29,529 nt of DNA from Actinomycetota bacterium (GCA_003168295.1 PMST01000092.1:1-29529); one strand, 5' to 3'. Positions 7,036-14,800 are shown, counted from the stretch's first letter. The notes: generated by a model not told the origin, from the letters alone. Program-made: numbers and translations.

Positions 7036-8259
7036 TTACCTGACCACACCCGTTTCGCGCAGCTCAGCGACTTGCGCGGGGGTGTAGCCGGCCTCGGCGA
7101 GGATCTCATCGGTGTGCTCGCCCAGGACCGGGGGCGGACGGCGAAGGTAGGGAGCCGGGGTGGCGGGTAGGGGCTGAGCGGACAGCTTGAGCGGCGACCC
7201 CAGCATCTTGAGCGTCCCGGCGACCGGATGCTCGATCTCGACCACCATCTCGCGCGCGGCAACCTGCGGCTGCTCCAGGGCGGCGGGCACGGTGTTGACC
7301 GGTCCGGCCGGCACGCCGGCCGCGTTCAGCAGGTCGGTCCATTCCGCGCAGCCCTTGGCCGCCAGCGTGTCGGTGATGAGCGGGATCAGCGTGTCACGAT
7401 TACGCACCCGGTCCGGGTTGGTGGCATAGCGCGGGTCATCCGCCAGCTCGCCGAGCCCGGTCGCCGAGGTGAACCGGCGCCATAGCCCGTCGCTGCCGAC
7501 CGCCACCATCAGCGGCGCGTCGGCCGTCGGAAATACCTGGTAGGGAGTCAGGCTCTCATGCGCACTGCCGTGCCGGCCCGGCGTCACGCCGGTGGCGAAG
7601 TACTTGCCTGCCACGTACGTGAGCCAGGCGAGCTGGCCGTCAAGCAGCGAGACGTCCACCAGCTGGCCCTGGCCGCTGGTCTCCCGCGCGTGCAGCGCGG
7701 CCAGGATGCCGATCAGCGCCCACATGCCCGCCCCGACGTCGGCCGAGGACGTACCGCTGCGTACGGGCTCGCCGTCCGGCTCGCCGGTGACGCTCATCAT
7801 CCCCGACACGGCCTGCGCCACCGCGTCGTAGCCGGGCAGGTCCGCGCTCGGCCCGGTCTGCCCGTAACCGCTGATGGAGGCATAGATCAGACCAGGGTTG
7901 TGGCGAGCCAGCTCGGCATAGCCGACGCCGAGACGCGCGGCGGTGCCCGGCCGGAAGTTCTCCACCAGGATGTCCGACCCCGCAGCCAGCCGCCGGACGA
8001 TGTCCCGGCCTGCCGGGGTTTTCATGTTCACGGACAGCCCGCGCTTGTTCCGGTTGACCGAGAGGAAGTAGGCGGCGTCGTCGCCCTGGAACGGCGGGCC
8101 CCAGCGGCGGGTGTCGTCCCCGTTCCAGATGTCCTCGACCTTGATCACGTCGGCGCCGAGATCGCCGAGGATCATCGTGGCGAATGGCCCGGACAGCGCC
8201 CTGGTCAGGTCGAGCACCCGGAGGCCGGCCAGCGGTCCGGCGGCATTTGGCGTTCCCAT
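7036..8259 (-). CDS. CaiB/BaiF-family (class III) CoA-transferase
   Basis: The 407-residue enzyme moves CoA between carboxylic acids. It opens with LAGLRVLDLTRALSGPFATM and GADVIKVED, the standard N-terminus. NRNKRGLSVNMKTPAGRDI and NFRPGTAARLG follow, then GYDAVAQAVSG, in which Asp145 aligns with the catalytic Asp of formyl-CoA transferase. SGQGQLVDVSLLDG follows in the interleaved-dimer region. The length is normal. The donor and acceptor cannot be told from sequence; in actinomycetes such enzymes act in fatty-acid, steroid or dicarboxylate degradation. There is no ribosome site before ATG 8259, but a -10-like TAACAT ends seven bases upstream, suggesting a leaderless mRNA. Confidence 0.93.
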   Translation of the reverse strand: MGTPNAAGPLAGLRVLDLTRALSGPFATMILGDLGADVIKVEDIWNGDDTRRWGPPFQGDDAAYFLSVNRNKRGLSVNMKTPAGRDIVRRLAAGSDILVENFRPGTAARLGVGYAELARHNPGLIYASISGYGQTGPSADLPGYDAVAQAVSGMMSVTGEPDGEPVRSGTSSADVGAGMWALIGILAALHARETSGQGQLVDVSLLDGQLAWLTYVAGKYFATGVTPGRHGSAHESLTPYQVFPTADAPLMVAVGSDGLWRRFTSATGLGELADDPRYATNPDRVRNRDTLIPLITDTLAAKGCAEWTDLLNAAGVPAGPVNTVPAALEQPQVAAREMVVEIEHPVAGTLKMLGSPLKLSAQPLPATPAPYLRRPPPVLGEHTDEILAEAGYTPAQVAELRETGVVR

Positions 8260-8279
8260 TACCGATATGTTATCGAGCT
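8260..8279. promoter_or_regulatory. Symmetric divergent promoter for two leaderless genes
   Basis: Only 20 bases separate the divergent start codons at 8259 and 8280. They hold the perfect palindrome CGATA-TGT-TATCG (8263-8275). Rightward TATGTT (8266-8271) and leftward TAACAT (8272-8267) both fit the -10 pattern TANNNT and overlap. Each ends 7-8 bases before its own ATG, so transcription should start at or next to the A of ATG on both sides. Neither gene has a Shine-Dalgarno site. Confidence 0.6.
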
Positions 8280-8873
8280 ATGGGAGACCTGATCCTGGTA
8301 CGGCACGGCGAGACCGAGTGGAGCCGGGACGGCAAGCACACCGGCCGGACCGACGTCCCGCTCACCCCGGCTGGCGAAGCGGCCGCCGCGGCGCTCGCCC
8401 CGATGCTGGCCCGGCGGGACATCGTGGCCGTCTTCACCAGCCCCGCTCGCCGCGCGGTCACGACCGCGGCCCTGGCCGGCCTGGACAACGCCAAGCCGGA
8501 TCCTGAGCTGTGGGAATGGGACTACGGCGGGTACGAAGGCCTGACCACGGCGCAGATCCGGGAGCAGCGGCCCGGCTGGTACCTGTGGCGAGACGGCGTG
8601 ATCCCCGGGGACGCTGAGCATCCCGGCGAGACGGTGGCCCAGGTAGGCCAGCGGGTCGACCGGGTGCTGGGCCGCGTCACGCCGCTGCTGGACGACGGGG
8701 ACGTCGCCCTCGTCGCGCACGGCCACGTGCTGCGGGTGCTCACCGCCCGCTACCTGGGGCTGGAGCCGTCAGCCGGGCGGTTGTTCCGGCTGGACACCGG
8801 GACGATCAGCACGCTCGAGTCCGAGCACGACGAACCGGTCATCTCGTCCTGGAACGTCCCGCCCAGAACCTAG
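8280..8873 (+). CDS. Histidine phosphatase family (phosphoglycerate mutase-like) protein
   Basis: The 197-residue protein carries LVRHGETEWSRDGKHTG (7-22) with nucleophile His9, GRTDVPLTPAG, SPARRAVTTAAL, and the second catalytic His in VALVAHGHVLRVL near residue 144. The acid position is in the EWDYGGYEGL region. This is the MSMEG/GpmB-like branch-two histidine phosphatase pattern. The substrate may be a sugar phosphate or another small phosphoester; sequence alone does not decide, and a true glycolytic mutase is unlikely given the length. ATG 8280 was chosen because the family begins right there; no ribosome site precedes it, but a -10 ends eight bases upstream. It diverges from the CoA-transferase. 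Confidence 0.92.
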   Translation: MGDLILVRHGETEWSRDGKHTGRTDVPLTPAGEAAAAALAPMLARRDIVAVFTSPARRAVTTAALAGLDNAKPDPELWEWDYGGYEGLTTAQIREQRPGWYLWRDGVIPGDAEHPGETVAQVGQRVDRVLGRVTPLLDDGDVALVAHGHVLRVLTARYLGLEPSAGRLFRLDTGTISTLESEHDEPVISSWNVPPRT

Positions 8874-8935
8874 CCAGCCTGGGCCGCGAGCTCGTGGCGC
8901 CGTAACGTTCCCGGAACGCGGGCCTGCCGGGCCGG

Positions 8936-9286
8936 TCAACCTGAAGCTTCCTCCGCCGGGTGGGTCTCCTCCCACATCCAGCTCAGGTACGCGGCTGAAC
9001 CTGTCAAGATCGGCAGCGCGACAATCTCAGGCTCGTCGTAGCTGTGCCGTTCGGTAATGAAGGCCGCGAGCTCGTCGTAACGGTCAGCCGGGAGCTTGAG
9101 CAGCACCAGCCATTCCTCGGTCCGCTCCAGCCCTCCGTCCCACCAGTACATGGACGCCACCGGGCCTGCCACCTGGGCGCAGGCGGCCAATCTCGACTCG
9201 ACCGCGGCGCGGGATAGCTCCATCGCCTCAGCCCGCGAATCGGTCGTCGTCTGCACCTGGAGGTACTGCACCTCAAGGTCCGCCAT
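8936..9286 (-). CDS. cutA: CutA1 divalent-ion tolerance protein
   Basis: The 116-residue protein has the CutA pattern: VQTTTDSRAEAMELSRAAVESRLAACAQV (12-40), then SMYWWDGGLERTEEWLVLLKLPADRYDEL (45-73), then HSYDEPEIVALPI (81-93) and the closing YLSWM. CutA forms a trimer like PII proteins and has been linked to copper tolerance in E. coli, although its role in most bacteria is unclear. Length is normal. ATG 9286 lies 82 bases from the divergent purC. The 62-base gap to the phosphatase gene on the other side contains a palindrome CGTTCC-C-GGAACG but no clear terminator. Confidence 0.94.
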   Translation of the reverse strand: MADLEVQYLQVQTTTDSRAEAMELSRAAVESRLAACAQVAGPVASMYWWDGGLERTEEWLVLLKLPADRYDELAAFITERHSYDEPEIVALPILTGSAAYLSWMWEETHPAEEASG

Positions 9287-9368
9287 GGCACATGATCGTA
9301 CGCCTACCAGGCGCTAGTACGCTGTGCCGCACGCCGCCTGACCGCGGCGAGGGCGGTGAGGAGAGCGC

Positions 9369-10193
9369 GTGGAACTGGTGCATTCCGGAAAGGTCCGGGA
9401 GCTTTACTCCGACGGCGACGATCTGATCATGGTCGCCTCTGATCGGGTGAGCATCTACGACGTGGTGCTGCCTACGCCGATTCCCGGCAAGGGCAAGGTG
9501 CTGACCCAGCTCTCGCTGTGGTGGTTCGAGCAGCTCAAGGACGTCATCCCCAATCACGTGATCTCCGGGACCGACGTGCCGGAGCAGTGGGCAGGGCGGG
9601 CGATCAGGTGCCGCCCCCTGCGAATGCTGCCGGTGGAGTGCATTGCCCGCGGTTACCTGACGGGACTGGGATTGGCGTCCTATAACGAAACCGGCACGAT
9701 CTCAGGCGTGCAGCTGCCGCCCGGCCTCCGCGAGGGTTCCCGGCTGCCCGAACCCGCCTTCACGCCCACCACGAAGGCGGCGACGGGTCACGACGAGCCG
9801 ATGACCTACGCCGACGTGGCCACGCTGGTCGGCGCACCGCTGGCGGCTGAACTCCAGCGGGCCACCCTGGAGGTCTACCGGCGGGGAGCGGAGCTCGCCG
9901 CCGAGCGCGGCGTCATCATCGCCGATACCAAGCTGGAGTTCGGGCTGAGTGAGGACGGAACGCTGATGCTCGCCGATGAGGTGCTGACCCCGGACTCATC
10001 CCGGTTCTGGCTGGCCTCGGAGTGGCAGCCGGGCCGCCCGCAGCGCTCGCTCGACAAGCAGTTCGTCCGGGACTGGTCGGCCGGCCTCGACTGGGACCGC
10101 CGCGCGCCGGGCCCGGTCCTCCCGCCGGAGGTCGTCGCGGCGACGCAGTCCCGTTATGAGGAACTGTTCACGCGGGTTACATCGGACCGCTAG
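9369..10193 (+). CDS. purC: Phosphoribosylaminoimidazole-succinocarboxamide synthase (SAICAR synthetase)
   Basis: The enzyme joins aspartate to CAIR using ATP, making SAICAR in de novo purine synthesis. The 274-residue protein opens VHSGKVRELYSDGDDLIMVASDRVSIYDVVLPTPIPGKG in the canonical manner. CRPLRMLPVECIARGYLTG and TPTTKA follow, then GVIIADTKLEFGL and a closing DEVLTPDSSRFW with SLDKQFVRDW. All are SAICAR synthetase landmarks in order. The start is GTG 9369 with GAGGAGAG just upstream. No other purine genes are visible here, so purC stands alone between cutA and a regulator gene. Confidence 0.96.
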   Translation: MELVHSGKVRELYSDGDDLIMVASDRVSIYDVVLPTPIPGKGKVLTQLSLWWFEQLKDVIPNHVISGTDVPEQWAGRAIRCRPLRMLPVECIARGYLTGLGLASYNETGTISGVQLPPGLREGSRLPEPAFTPTTKAATGHDEPMTYADVATLVGAPLAAELQRATLEVYRRGAELAAERGVIIADTKLEFGLSEDGTLMLADEVLTPDSSRFWLASEWQPGRPQRSLDKQFVRDWSAGLDWDRRAPGPVLPPEVVAATQSRYEELFTRVTSDR

Positions 10194-10268
10194 CAAGCTC
10201 GCCACCAGCCATGTCCGAGCCGACCGTCGTCGTCCGCGCCCGCAGGCTACGTGCGGCGTTCGCCGTAA

Positions 10269-10281
10269 CCCGTCTGACGGG
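10269..10281. terminator. Small palindrome after purC
   Basis: CCCGTC-T-GACGGG lies 75 bases beyond the purC stop and three bases before the end of the methyltransferase relic. As RNA it would give a four- to five-pair stem. A role as a terminator for purC is possible but weakly supported. Confidence 0.25.
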
Positions 10282-10284
10282 ACG

Positions 10285-10437
10285 CTAACGGATGGTCTTG
10301 ACGCAGGTGTAAGCGCCGTACAGCCTGGCGTCGAAGTCCGCGGTGACGATCTCGAAACCCACGGCGGCGAGCATCGGCTCGAGTAGCCAGCGGAAGGTGT
10401 CCGTCCGGAGTCTCGCGGGATGCGTCCGACCCACCAT
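10285..10437 (-). pseudogene. C-terminal relic of a SAM-dependent methyltransferase
   Basis: On the minus strand about 48 codons ending at TAG 10287-10285 read TDTFRWLLEPMLAAVGFEIV and then YGAYTCVK near the end. This 'LLEPML..AGFEIV...YGAYTCVK' ending is typical of the C-terminus of class I methyltransferases (UbiE/COQ5-like). Upstream the frame runs straight into the MarR promoter and gene with no SAM-binding motifs, so only the tail survives. It is probably the scar of a deletion or of insertion of the MarR-containing segment. A 50-residue independent gene is unlikely, as no ribosome site is present. Confidence 0.6.
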
Positions 10438-10441
10438 TACG

Positions 10442-10482
10442 TATAATCCATTTCCATGATGTCCGAAAATGGAATATTCGGA
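10442..10482 (+). promoter_or_regulatory. Leaderless promoter and MarR operator candidates
   Basis: TATAAT (10442-10447), a perfect -10 box, ends eight bases before ATG 10456, so the MarR mRNA should begin at or beside its start codon. Two inverted repeats cover the start: TCCATTT (10447-10453) with AAATGGA (10467-10473), spacer 13; and TCCGAA (10462-10467) with TTCGGA (10477-10482), spacer 9. Their AT-rich arms stand out from the surrounding GC-rich DNA. Binding here by the MarR product would block its own transcription (inference). Confidence 0.55.
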
Positions 10483-10968
10483 AGTGGAGTAACTGAGCAT
10501 ACTGCGTCCGGGAGTGGGCAGCCTGGGGTCGCGGGCGGCTTGCCTGGGGTCGCGGGCGGCTGGCCTGGAGTCGTGCTCGCCCTGCAGAAGACCACGCATC
10601 ACACCCTGCACGCGCTGAGCGCGGCGCTGGCCGACCTGAGCCTCAACGCCGCCGAGATCAACGCGCTGGCCAACCTCGGCGACGGCGGCACCGTCAACGT
10701 CCGCCAGCTCAGCGACAAGACCGGGACCAGGGCCAGCACGCTGACCGGGGTCCTGGACCGGCTTGAGAACCGCGGCTACCTCACCCGGGAGCTCGATCCG
10801 GCCGACCGCCGATCGTTCCGGCTGCCCTTGACGGCGGCAGGCCAGGCGGTGGCCGGACGCGTGCTCGCCGCCGTCGCGGACCTGGAACACGAGGCGCTGG
10901 GCCGCCTTTCCCCCACCCAGCTGGCGGGCTACCACGCCGTCATCACCGCCCTGCAGGAGGCCTGCTAA
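10456..10968 (+). CDS. MarR-family transcriptional regulator
   Basis: The 170-residue protein has a winged helix-turn-helix at about 75-120: VNVRQLSDKTGTRASTLTGVLDRLENRGYLTREL, then the wing DPADRRSFRLPLTAAGQAV. This is the hallmark MarR signature. Dimer helices flank it. The first 40 residues are unusual: Gly/Pro-rich with a seven-residue repeat (PGVAGGL, PGVAGGW, PGVV) coded by a 21-bp DNA repeat, and are not part of the family. The start is ATG 10456, eight bases after TATAAT; an internal start near the GTG at residue 40 would also give a complete MarR domain. Its stop overlaps the next gene as TAATG, so the pair is coupled. Confidence 0.9.
   Translation: MMSENGIFGSGVTEHTASGSGQPGVAGGLPGVAGGWPGVVLALQKTTHHTLHALSAALADLSLNAAEINALANLGDGGTVNVRQLSDKTGTRASTLTGVLDRLENRGYLTRELDPADRRSFRLPLTAAGQAVAGRVLAAVADLEHEALGRLSPTQLAGYHAVITALQEAC
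10521..10573 (+). repeat. 21-bp tandem repeat in the MarR N-terminus
   Basis: A 21-base unit beginning GCCTGGGGTCGCGGGCGGC occurs at 10521-10541 and 10542-10562, followed by a partial third copy to 10573. The period is a multiple of three, so copy-number change would keep the frame and alter the length of the N-terminal linker. Confidence 0.75.
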
Positions 10969-11420
10969 TGCCCGATCACCAGATGCCGCCCGGGCCGCAC
11001 GGCTCGCCCGATCCCGAACTGGCCGCGATCTTGCCCGTGATCACCGGCCCGGCCGGGCAGTTCCGGCACCGTCAGCACATCAACCTGGCGTTCGTGGCGG
11101 TACAGCGTTACGGCATGCCCGCAGCCACCGGCAAGATCTGCACCTGGATCCGTCATATCGCCGCGTACGAGCGGGCCCCGCAGAAGTACCACCACACCGT
11201 CTCCCGCGCCTGGGTCGAGATCGTCGCCCACCACGTCGGCGCGGACCCGGATTGCGCGGACTTCGACCTGTTCGCCGGGCGGAACCCGGCGCTCCTGGAC
11301 AAGCGCCTGCTCAGCCGGCACTACCGGTCGGTCACGCTGGCCTCCGGGCCGGCCCGGGACGGCTGGGTTGAGCCCGATCTCCTGCCGTTCCCCTGGTCCG
11401 ACCGGGGCACGGCAGGCTGA
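10968..11420 (+). CDS. Conserved-looking protein of unknown function, coupled to MarR
   Basis: The 150-residue product has a Pro-rich start (1-20) and a helical core with clustered histidines. It reads FRHRQHINLAFVAVQRYG (35-52), then TWIRHIAAYE and KYHHTVSRAWVEIVAHHV (75-95), with a basic LLDKRLLSRHYRS near 108-120. I recall similar 'H..H..A......Y...P..YH.T..RAW' patterns in uncharacterised bacterial proteins, but cannot name a domain. The His pattern could bind metal. Its ATG shares a base with the MarR stop (TAATG), so MarR is likely to control it. No signal peptide or membrane segment is seen. It converges on the kinase gene. Confidence 0.75.
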   Translation: MPDHQMPPGPHGSPDPELAAILPVITGPAGQFRHRQHINLAFVAVQRYGMPAATGKICTWIRHIAAYERAPQKYHHTVSRAWVEIVAHHVGADPDCADFDLFAGRNPALLDKRLLSRHYRSVTLASGPARDGWVEPDLLPFPWSDRGTAG

Positions 11421-11453
11421 TCGAGGGCCACGGGCCGGGTGCGGTCTGGCTGG

Positions 11454-11729
11454 TTAGCGGCCGGACAGGGGCACGATGACGAAGTCCTGGGCGGTGTTCG
11501 TCTCCACCGAGTCGATACCGGCCACGGCGGCGCCAGACGGCGCCAGCGTGCTGATCACGTGACTGCCGCCTCCGGTCAGGCCAGCGACCGGCGATTGCGT
11601 CCAGCTCACCCCGGTGGCCGAGGTCCAGACCGCGGCATCCACGTCGCCGGCGGACCCGGCGGACTGGCTCGCAGCGGTGAAGCCGCCGGAGGTCTGGGTG
11701 ACCGCGGTAATGGCGGTACCCAGAGCCAG
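11454..11729 (-). other. In-frame continuation of the kinase ectodomain beyond an amber codon
   Basis: After TAG 11732-11730 the kinase reading frame stays open for 91 more codons to TAA 11456-11454. The translated stretch contains GGFTAASQSAGSAGDVDAAV, then WTSATGVSWTQSP, another copy of the repeat unit found ten times in the upstream ectodomain, and ends FVIVPLSGR. Codon use is normal coding type. It looks like the true C-terminus of the kinase, cut off by a single-base nonsense change (from CAG or TGG, for example), by a sequencing error, or reached by readthrough. A separate gene starting at GTG 11642 is unlikely, lacking a domain of its own. Confidence 0.7.
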
Positions 11730-14700
11730 CTAACCGAACGGTACCTGCTGCCAGCTGGTCCCCCCGGTGGTGGACAGCTCGGCCAGCGGCGTGACGCCTG
11801 CCTTGGTCGTTTGCCAGCCCGTGGCGACAACCCGGTTCCCGTTGATCGCCACCTGATTCAACTGGCCGGCCGTCACGCCGGCCGCCACGGGCAGCTGACG
11901 TGTCGTCCAGGCGCGGCCGTCGGTGGTGGTCCACACCACGGGCATGCCGTCACGCGAGCCAACCGATACGAAGCCGTGCGGGCCCGCGGCGACCGCGATA
12001 TCCACGAACGAGCCGGTCGTCAGGTTCACGTCGTGCCCCTCCTTCCAGCTGGTCAGCTTCGCCGACCAGTAGACGTCGGCCGTGCATCCGGCGCCGCTCG
12101 ATTTGCGTTCCGAGCCCACGATCACGTAACCCGCCGGACCTGCCGCCGCCGAGATCGAGACCGCGTCCGCCAGGTCCTGTGCCATGTCTCCGCCGACGGC
12201 CTGCCAGGTGATGCCGTTGGTCGAGGTGAATATGGCGGGACCAGGAAAGCCGACGGCAAGCCACCCGGCCGAGCCGTGGGTCACGGCGGTGAGGTTAGCC
12301 AGGCCCCGGTTACCTGAGACCAGCGGCAGCGAGGAAGCCAGGGCCCAGGATCCCCCGGAGGCCTTCCGCCATATCGCCGGATAGCCATCCGCGCTGCCCA
12401 CTGCGATCTGCTCGCCATCGGCGATAGCGGTGCTGCTCACGGTGACCGCCGGGATGGTGGCCAGCGGGACCGAGCGTACGCTTCCTGCCGTGTTCGCCTC
12501 GACGAAGACGGCCTGCTGGCTGATCGCGGTGGCCTTCGTGGATCCGACGGCCACGACATTGCCTCCCGCCGCGACCGTGGGAACCAAGTTCGACTCGCGG
12601 GAGGCGTCACCAAGCGACCCCGTCGGCCGCCAGTCGGTGCCGGCGCCCGTGTTGGTGTAGGCCACGGTTTGCTTCTGGGTGGTCTCACCGGTCACGACAA
12701 AGCCGTAGTTACTGCCCTTCACCACCCTGGGAGCCCAGCCCCCGGCCGGGTCGATGGTGCCCGCGTACTGCCAGGTCTGCCCGTTCGGAGAAAAGTACGC
12801 CACCCCATCTGAGGCGCGGCTCGCCGTCGTGCCCGGCCGGACCGCGATCAGGCCGGAGCCGTCGAACGACACGCCACTGATCTGGCTTAGAGCGCCGTGA
12901 TCGACCGGGACCGGTACGAGGGTCCAGGCCGACCCGCCGTCGGTGCTCAGCCAGACAGAGGTGCCATCGGAAATCACCGTGTCATTCCCGCGCGTAGCGG
13001 CGAAGGTAATGACCCGAGGGGCCCGGCCGGCCGCCGCCAGACCGAGTTGCGCCGCCGTCATCCGCTGCCAGGTCACGCCGTCATGCGACCGCCAGATCAC
13101 CGCCTCGGTCTGGCCGCTGCTCGTCTTGCCGTTCCCGGCGGCGAGGAACCCGCCGGCGGTGTAGGTGACCACGTCCACCGAGTCACCGGGCTGCTGAGCG
13201 ATCCCGTGCGTGGCCGCGAGCGTCCACGACGTGCCGTTCTGGCTCGTCCAGATCGCGTTCGGGCCCACGGCCATCCAGCCGTCCGGGCCGCCGGCGATAA
13301 AGGATGCCAGGTATCCGAGCGGGGGCTGGCTGCCGTCCGGCAGGTGCACCGGGGCCAGGCGCCAGGTCTTCCCGCCGTCAGACGAGACGCGGAACTGCTG
13401 GCGTGCGACGGATCCGGCCTGGTTAGCCTGCCAGCCCGTCGTCACCATGGTGTCGCCTGAGGAGACGATGCGGCTGAGCGCCTGGAAGACGCCACGCTGC
13501 GCCTGGCCGGCGTACGCAGGCAGGGCCGTGGTCTGGATGGCGCTCCCGGCCAGGCGTTTTGCGGCCGTGTGACCCGTGTGCGAGTGCAGCGCGAAGGCGG
13601 TAAGCACGGCCGCCGCGGCGACGACGACGGCGACCGCGGTGGCGCTCATCTTCTGACGGCGGCTGACTCTCCTGCCCCCCGGCCCGGTGTGGGCAGGCGC
13701 GGGGTCGAGCAGCAGGGTACCCTTCGCCGAAGGCAGGCTGACCTGGGGTTCCAGGAGCTGCTTGGGCCCGGGCGGACTTGCCTGCCACCACTGGTGCTGG
13801 GCCGCGCTCGGGCTGGGCTGAAGCTGATCGGCCGACGGCCGGCCAGCCTGCGGGTCAGACCGCTGCCGGGTGAAAGCCGCCACCGTCTCGGTGGGAACGT
13901 CGTGCGGCCGCTCGGCAACCGGCGCGGACAGCAAGGACATCCTGTTCAGCTGATCCAGCAGCTCGTACGCGGCGGGACGGCTCTGCGGATCCTTGGCCAG
14001 GGCGGCCGCGATCAGCGGCTTGAGTGAGCCTGGTACCGCGGCGATGTCGGGGTCGGCGTACATGACCCGGTACAAGACGGCATCAGTGTTCCCGGTGCCC
14101 CACGGCGAATGCCCCACAGCCGCGTACGCGATGGTCACGCCCCAGACGAAGATGTCAGCCGCCGGGCCCGGACGCCCGGTGATCTGCTCTGGCGCCATGA
14201 AACCCGGTGAGCCGACCATCACTCCGGTCTTGGTAAAGGACGTCCCGTCCAGCGTCTGGGCGATCCCGAAATCGATGACCTTCGGGCCGTCCTGCGCCAG
14301 GATCACATTGGAGGGCTTGAGGTCCCGGTGCACGATTCCGGCCGCGTGGATGACGGTGAGCGCGTCGGCCAGCCCGGTCGCCAGGCTGTACAGCATGTCG
14401 GCGCTCAGCGACCCGTACTTGTCTATGTAGTCGGCCAGGGAAGGACCTTCGGCGTATTCAGTGACCATGAACGGCCGGTCCGACTCGGTATCGGCCTCGA
14501 TAACCCGCACCGTGCACACGCCCCTGACCCGCATCAGCGCGGTCACCTCGCGGTCGAAGCGACGCCGGAAATCCGGATCATCGGCCATCTCGGGCCGCAG
14601 GACCTTTACCGCGACCAGGCCGCCGTCCGGGTCGACCCCGAGATATACCACGCCCATGCCGCCTGAACCCAGCCTGTCGGTCAGACGGTATTGTCCGACC

Positions 14701-14738
14701 CGGACCGGATCTCCCGGCCGAAGAGACATGCGAGCCAT
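11730..14738 (-). CDS. Membrane Ser/Thr protein kinase with repeat (propeller-like) ectodomain
   Basis: The protein as read has 1002 residues. Kinase domain: glycine loop GSGGMG (24-29), Lys45 in [15 protein letters not shown] with Asp139, DFG at 156-158, APEQ at 182-185; all catalytic residues are present. A Pro/Gln-rich juxtamembrane segment (270-360) leads to one membrane helix (365-384). The outside part (385-1002) holds about ten repeats of the type S-x-D/N-G-x-S/T-W (near 455, 500, 552, 600, 651, 700, 795, 840, 940, 992). These are Asp-box/BNR-like, suggesting a beta-propeller sensor. ATG 14738 has GAGGGGA just upstream. The frame ends at an amber codon, with one more repeat beyond it. 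Paralogous kinase domain at 16650. Confidence 0.9.
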   Translation of the reverse strand: MARMSLRPGDPVRVGQYRLTDRLGSGGMGVVYLGVDPDGGLVAVKVLRPEMADDPDFRRRFDREVTALMRVRGVCTVRVIEADTESDRPFMVTEYAEGPSLADYIDKYGSLSADMLYSLATGLADALTVIHAAGIVHRDLKPSNVILAQDGPKVIDFGIAQTLDGTSFTKTGVMVGSPGFMAPEQITGRPGPAADIFVWGVTIAYAAVGHSPWGTGNTDAVLYRVMYADPDIAAVPGSLKPLIAAALAKDPQSRPAAYELLDQLNRMSLLSAPVAERPHDVPTETVAAFTRQRSDPQAGRPSADQLQPSPSAAQHQWWQASPPGPKQLLEPQVSLPSAKGTLLLDPAPAHTGPGGRRVSRRQKMSATAVAVVVAAAAVLTAFALHSHTGHTAAKRLAGSAIQTTALPAYAGQAQRGVFQALSRIVSSGDTMVTTGWQANQAGSVARQQFRVSSDGGKTWRLAPVHLPDGSQPPLGYLASFIAGGPDGWMAVGPNAIWTSQNGTSWTLAATHGIAQQPGDSVDVVTYTAGGFLAAGNGKTSSGQTEAVIWRSHDGVTWQRMTAAQLGLAAAGRAPRVITFAATRGNDTVISDGTSVWLSTDGGSAWTLVPVPVDHGALSQISGVSFDGSGLIAVRPGTTASRASDGVAYFSPNGQTWQYAGTIDPAGGWAPRVVKGSNYGFVVTGETTQKQTVAYTNTGAGTDWRPTGSLGDASRESNLVPTVAAGGNVVAVGSTKATAISQQAVFVEANTAGSVRSVPLATIPAVTVSSTAIADGEQIAVGSADGYPAIWRKASGGSWALASSLPLVSGNRGLANLTAVTHGSAGWLAVGFPGPAIFTSTNGITWQAVGGDMAQDLADAVSISAAAGPAGYVIVGSERKSSGAGCTADVYWSAKLTSWKEGHDVNLTTGSFVDIAVAAGPHGFVSVGSRDGMPVVWTTTDGRAWTTRQLPVAAGVTAGQLNQVAINGNRVVATGWQTTKAGVTPLAELSTTGGTSWQQVPFG

Positions 14739-14800
14739 TGGATTCCCCTCGCCAAAGCCGATCGTGGCCCCTGGGCAGCCGACGCACCCCGCTGTCACAG

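Noticed and set aside
8900..8920. CGTTCC-C-GGAACG palindrome after the phosphatase gene as a terminator
   Set aside because: The centre is a single base, leaving too small a loop for a stable RNA hairpin of useful length, and no U-run follows.
10438..10935. The upstream part of the minus-strand frame that ends in the methyltransferase tail
   Set aside because: It is antisense to the MarR coding sequence and carries no SAM-binding motif; only the last 48 codons resemble a methyltransferase.
11454..11642. An independent small gene starting at GTG 11642
   Set aside because: It is in frame with the kinase and contains one more copy of the kinase ectodomain repeat, so it is better explained as the kinase C-terminus.
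11332..11934. A 200-codon minus-strand frame overlapping the kinase C-terminus
   Set aside because: It is in a different frame from the kinase and its extension and reads as Arg/His/Gly-rich shadow sequence, while the kinase frame shows the repeat motifs.
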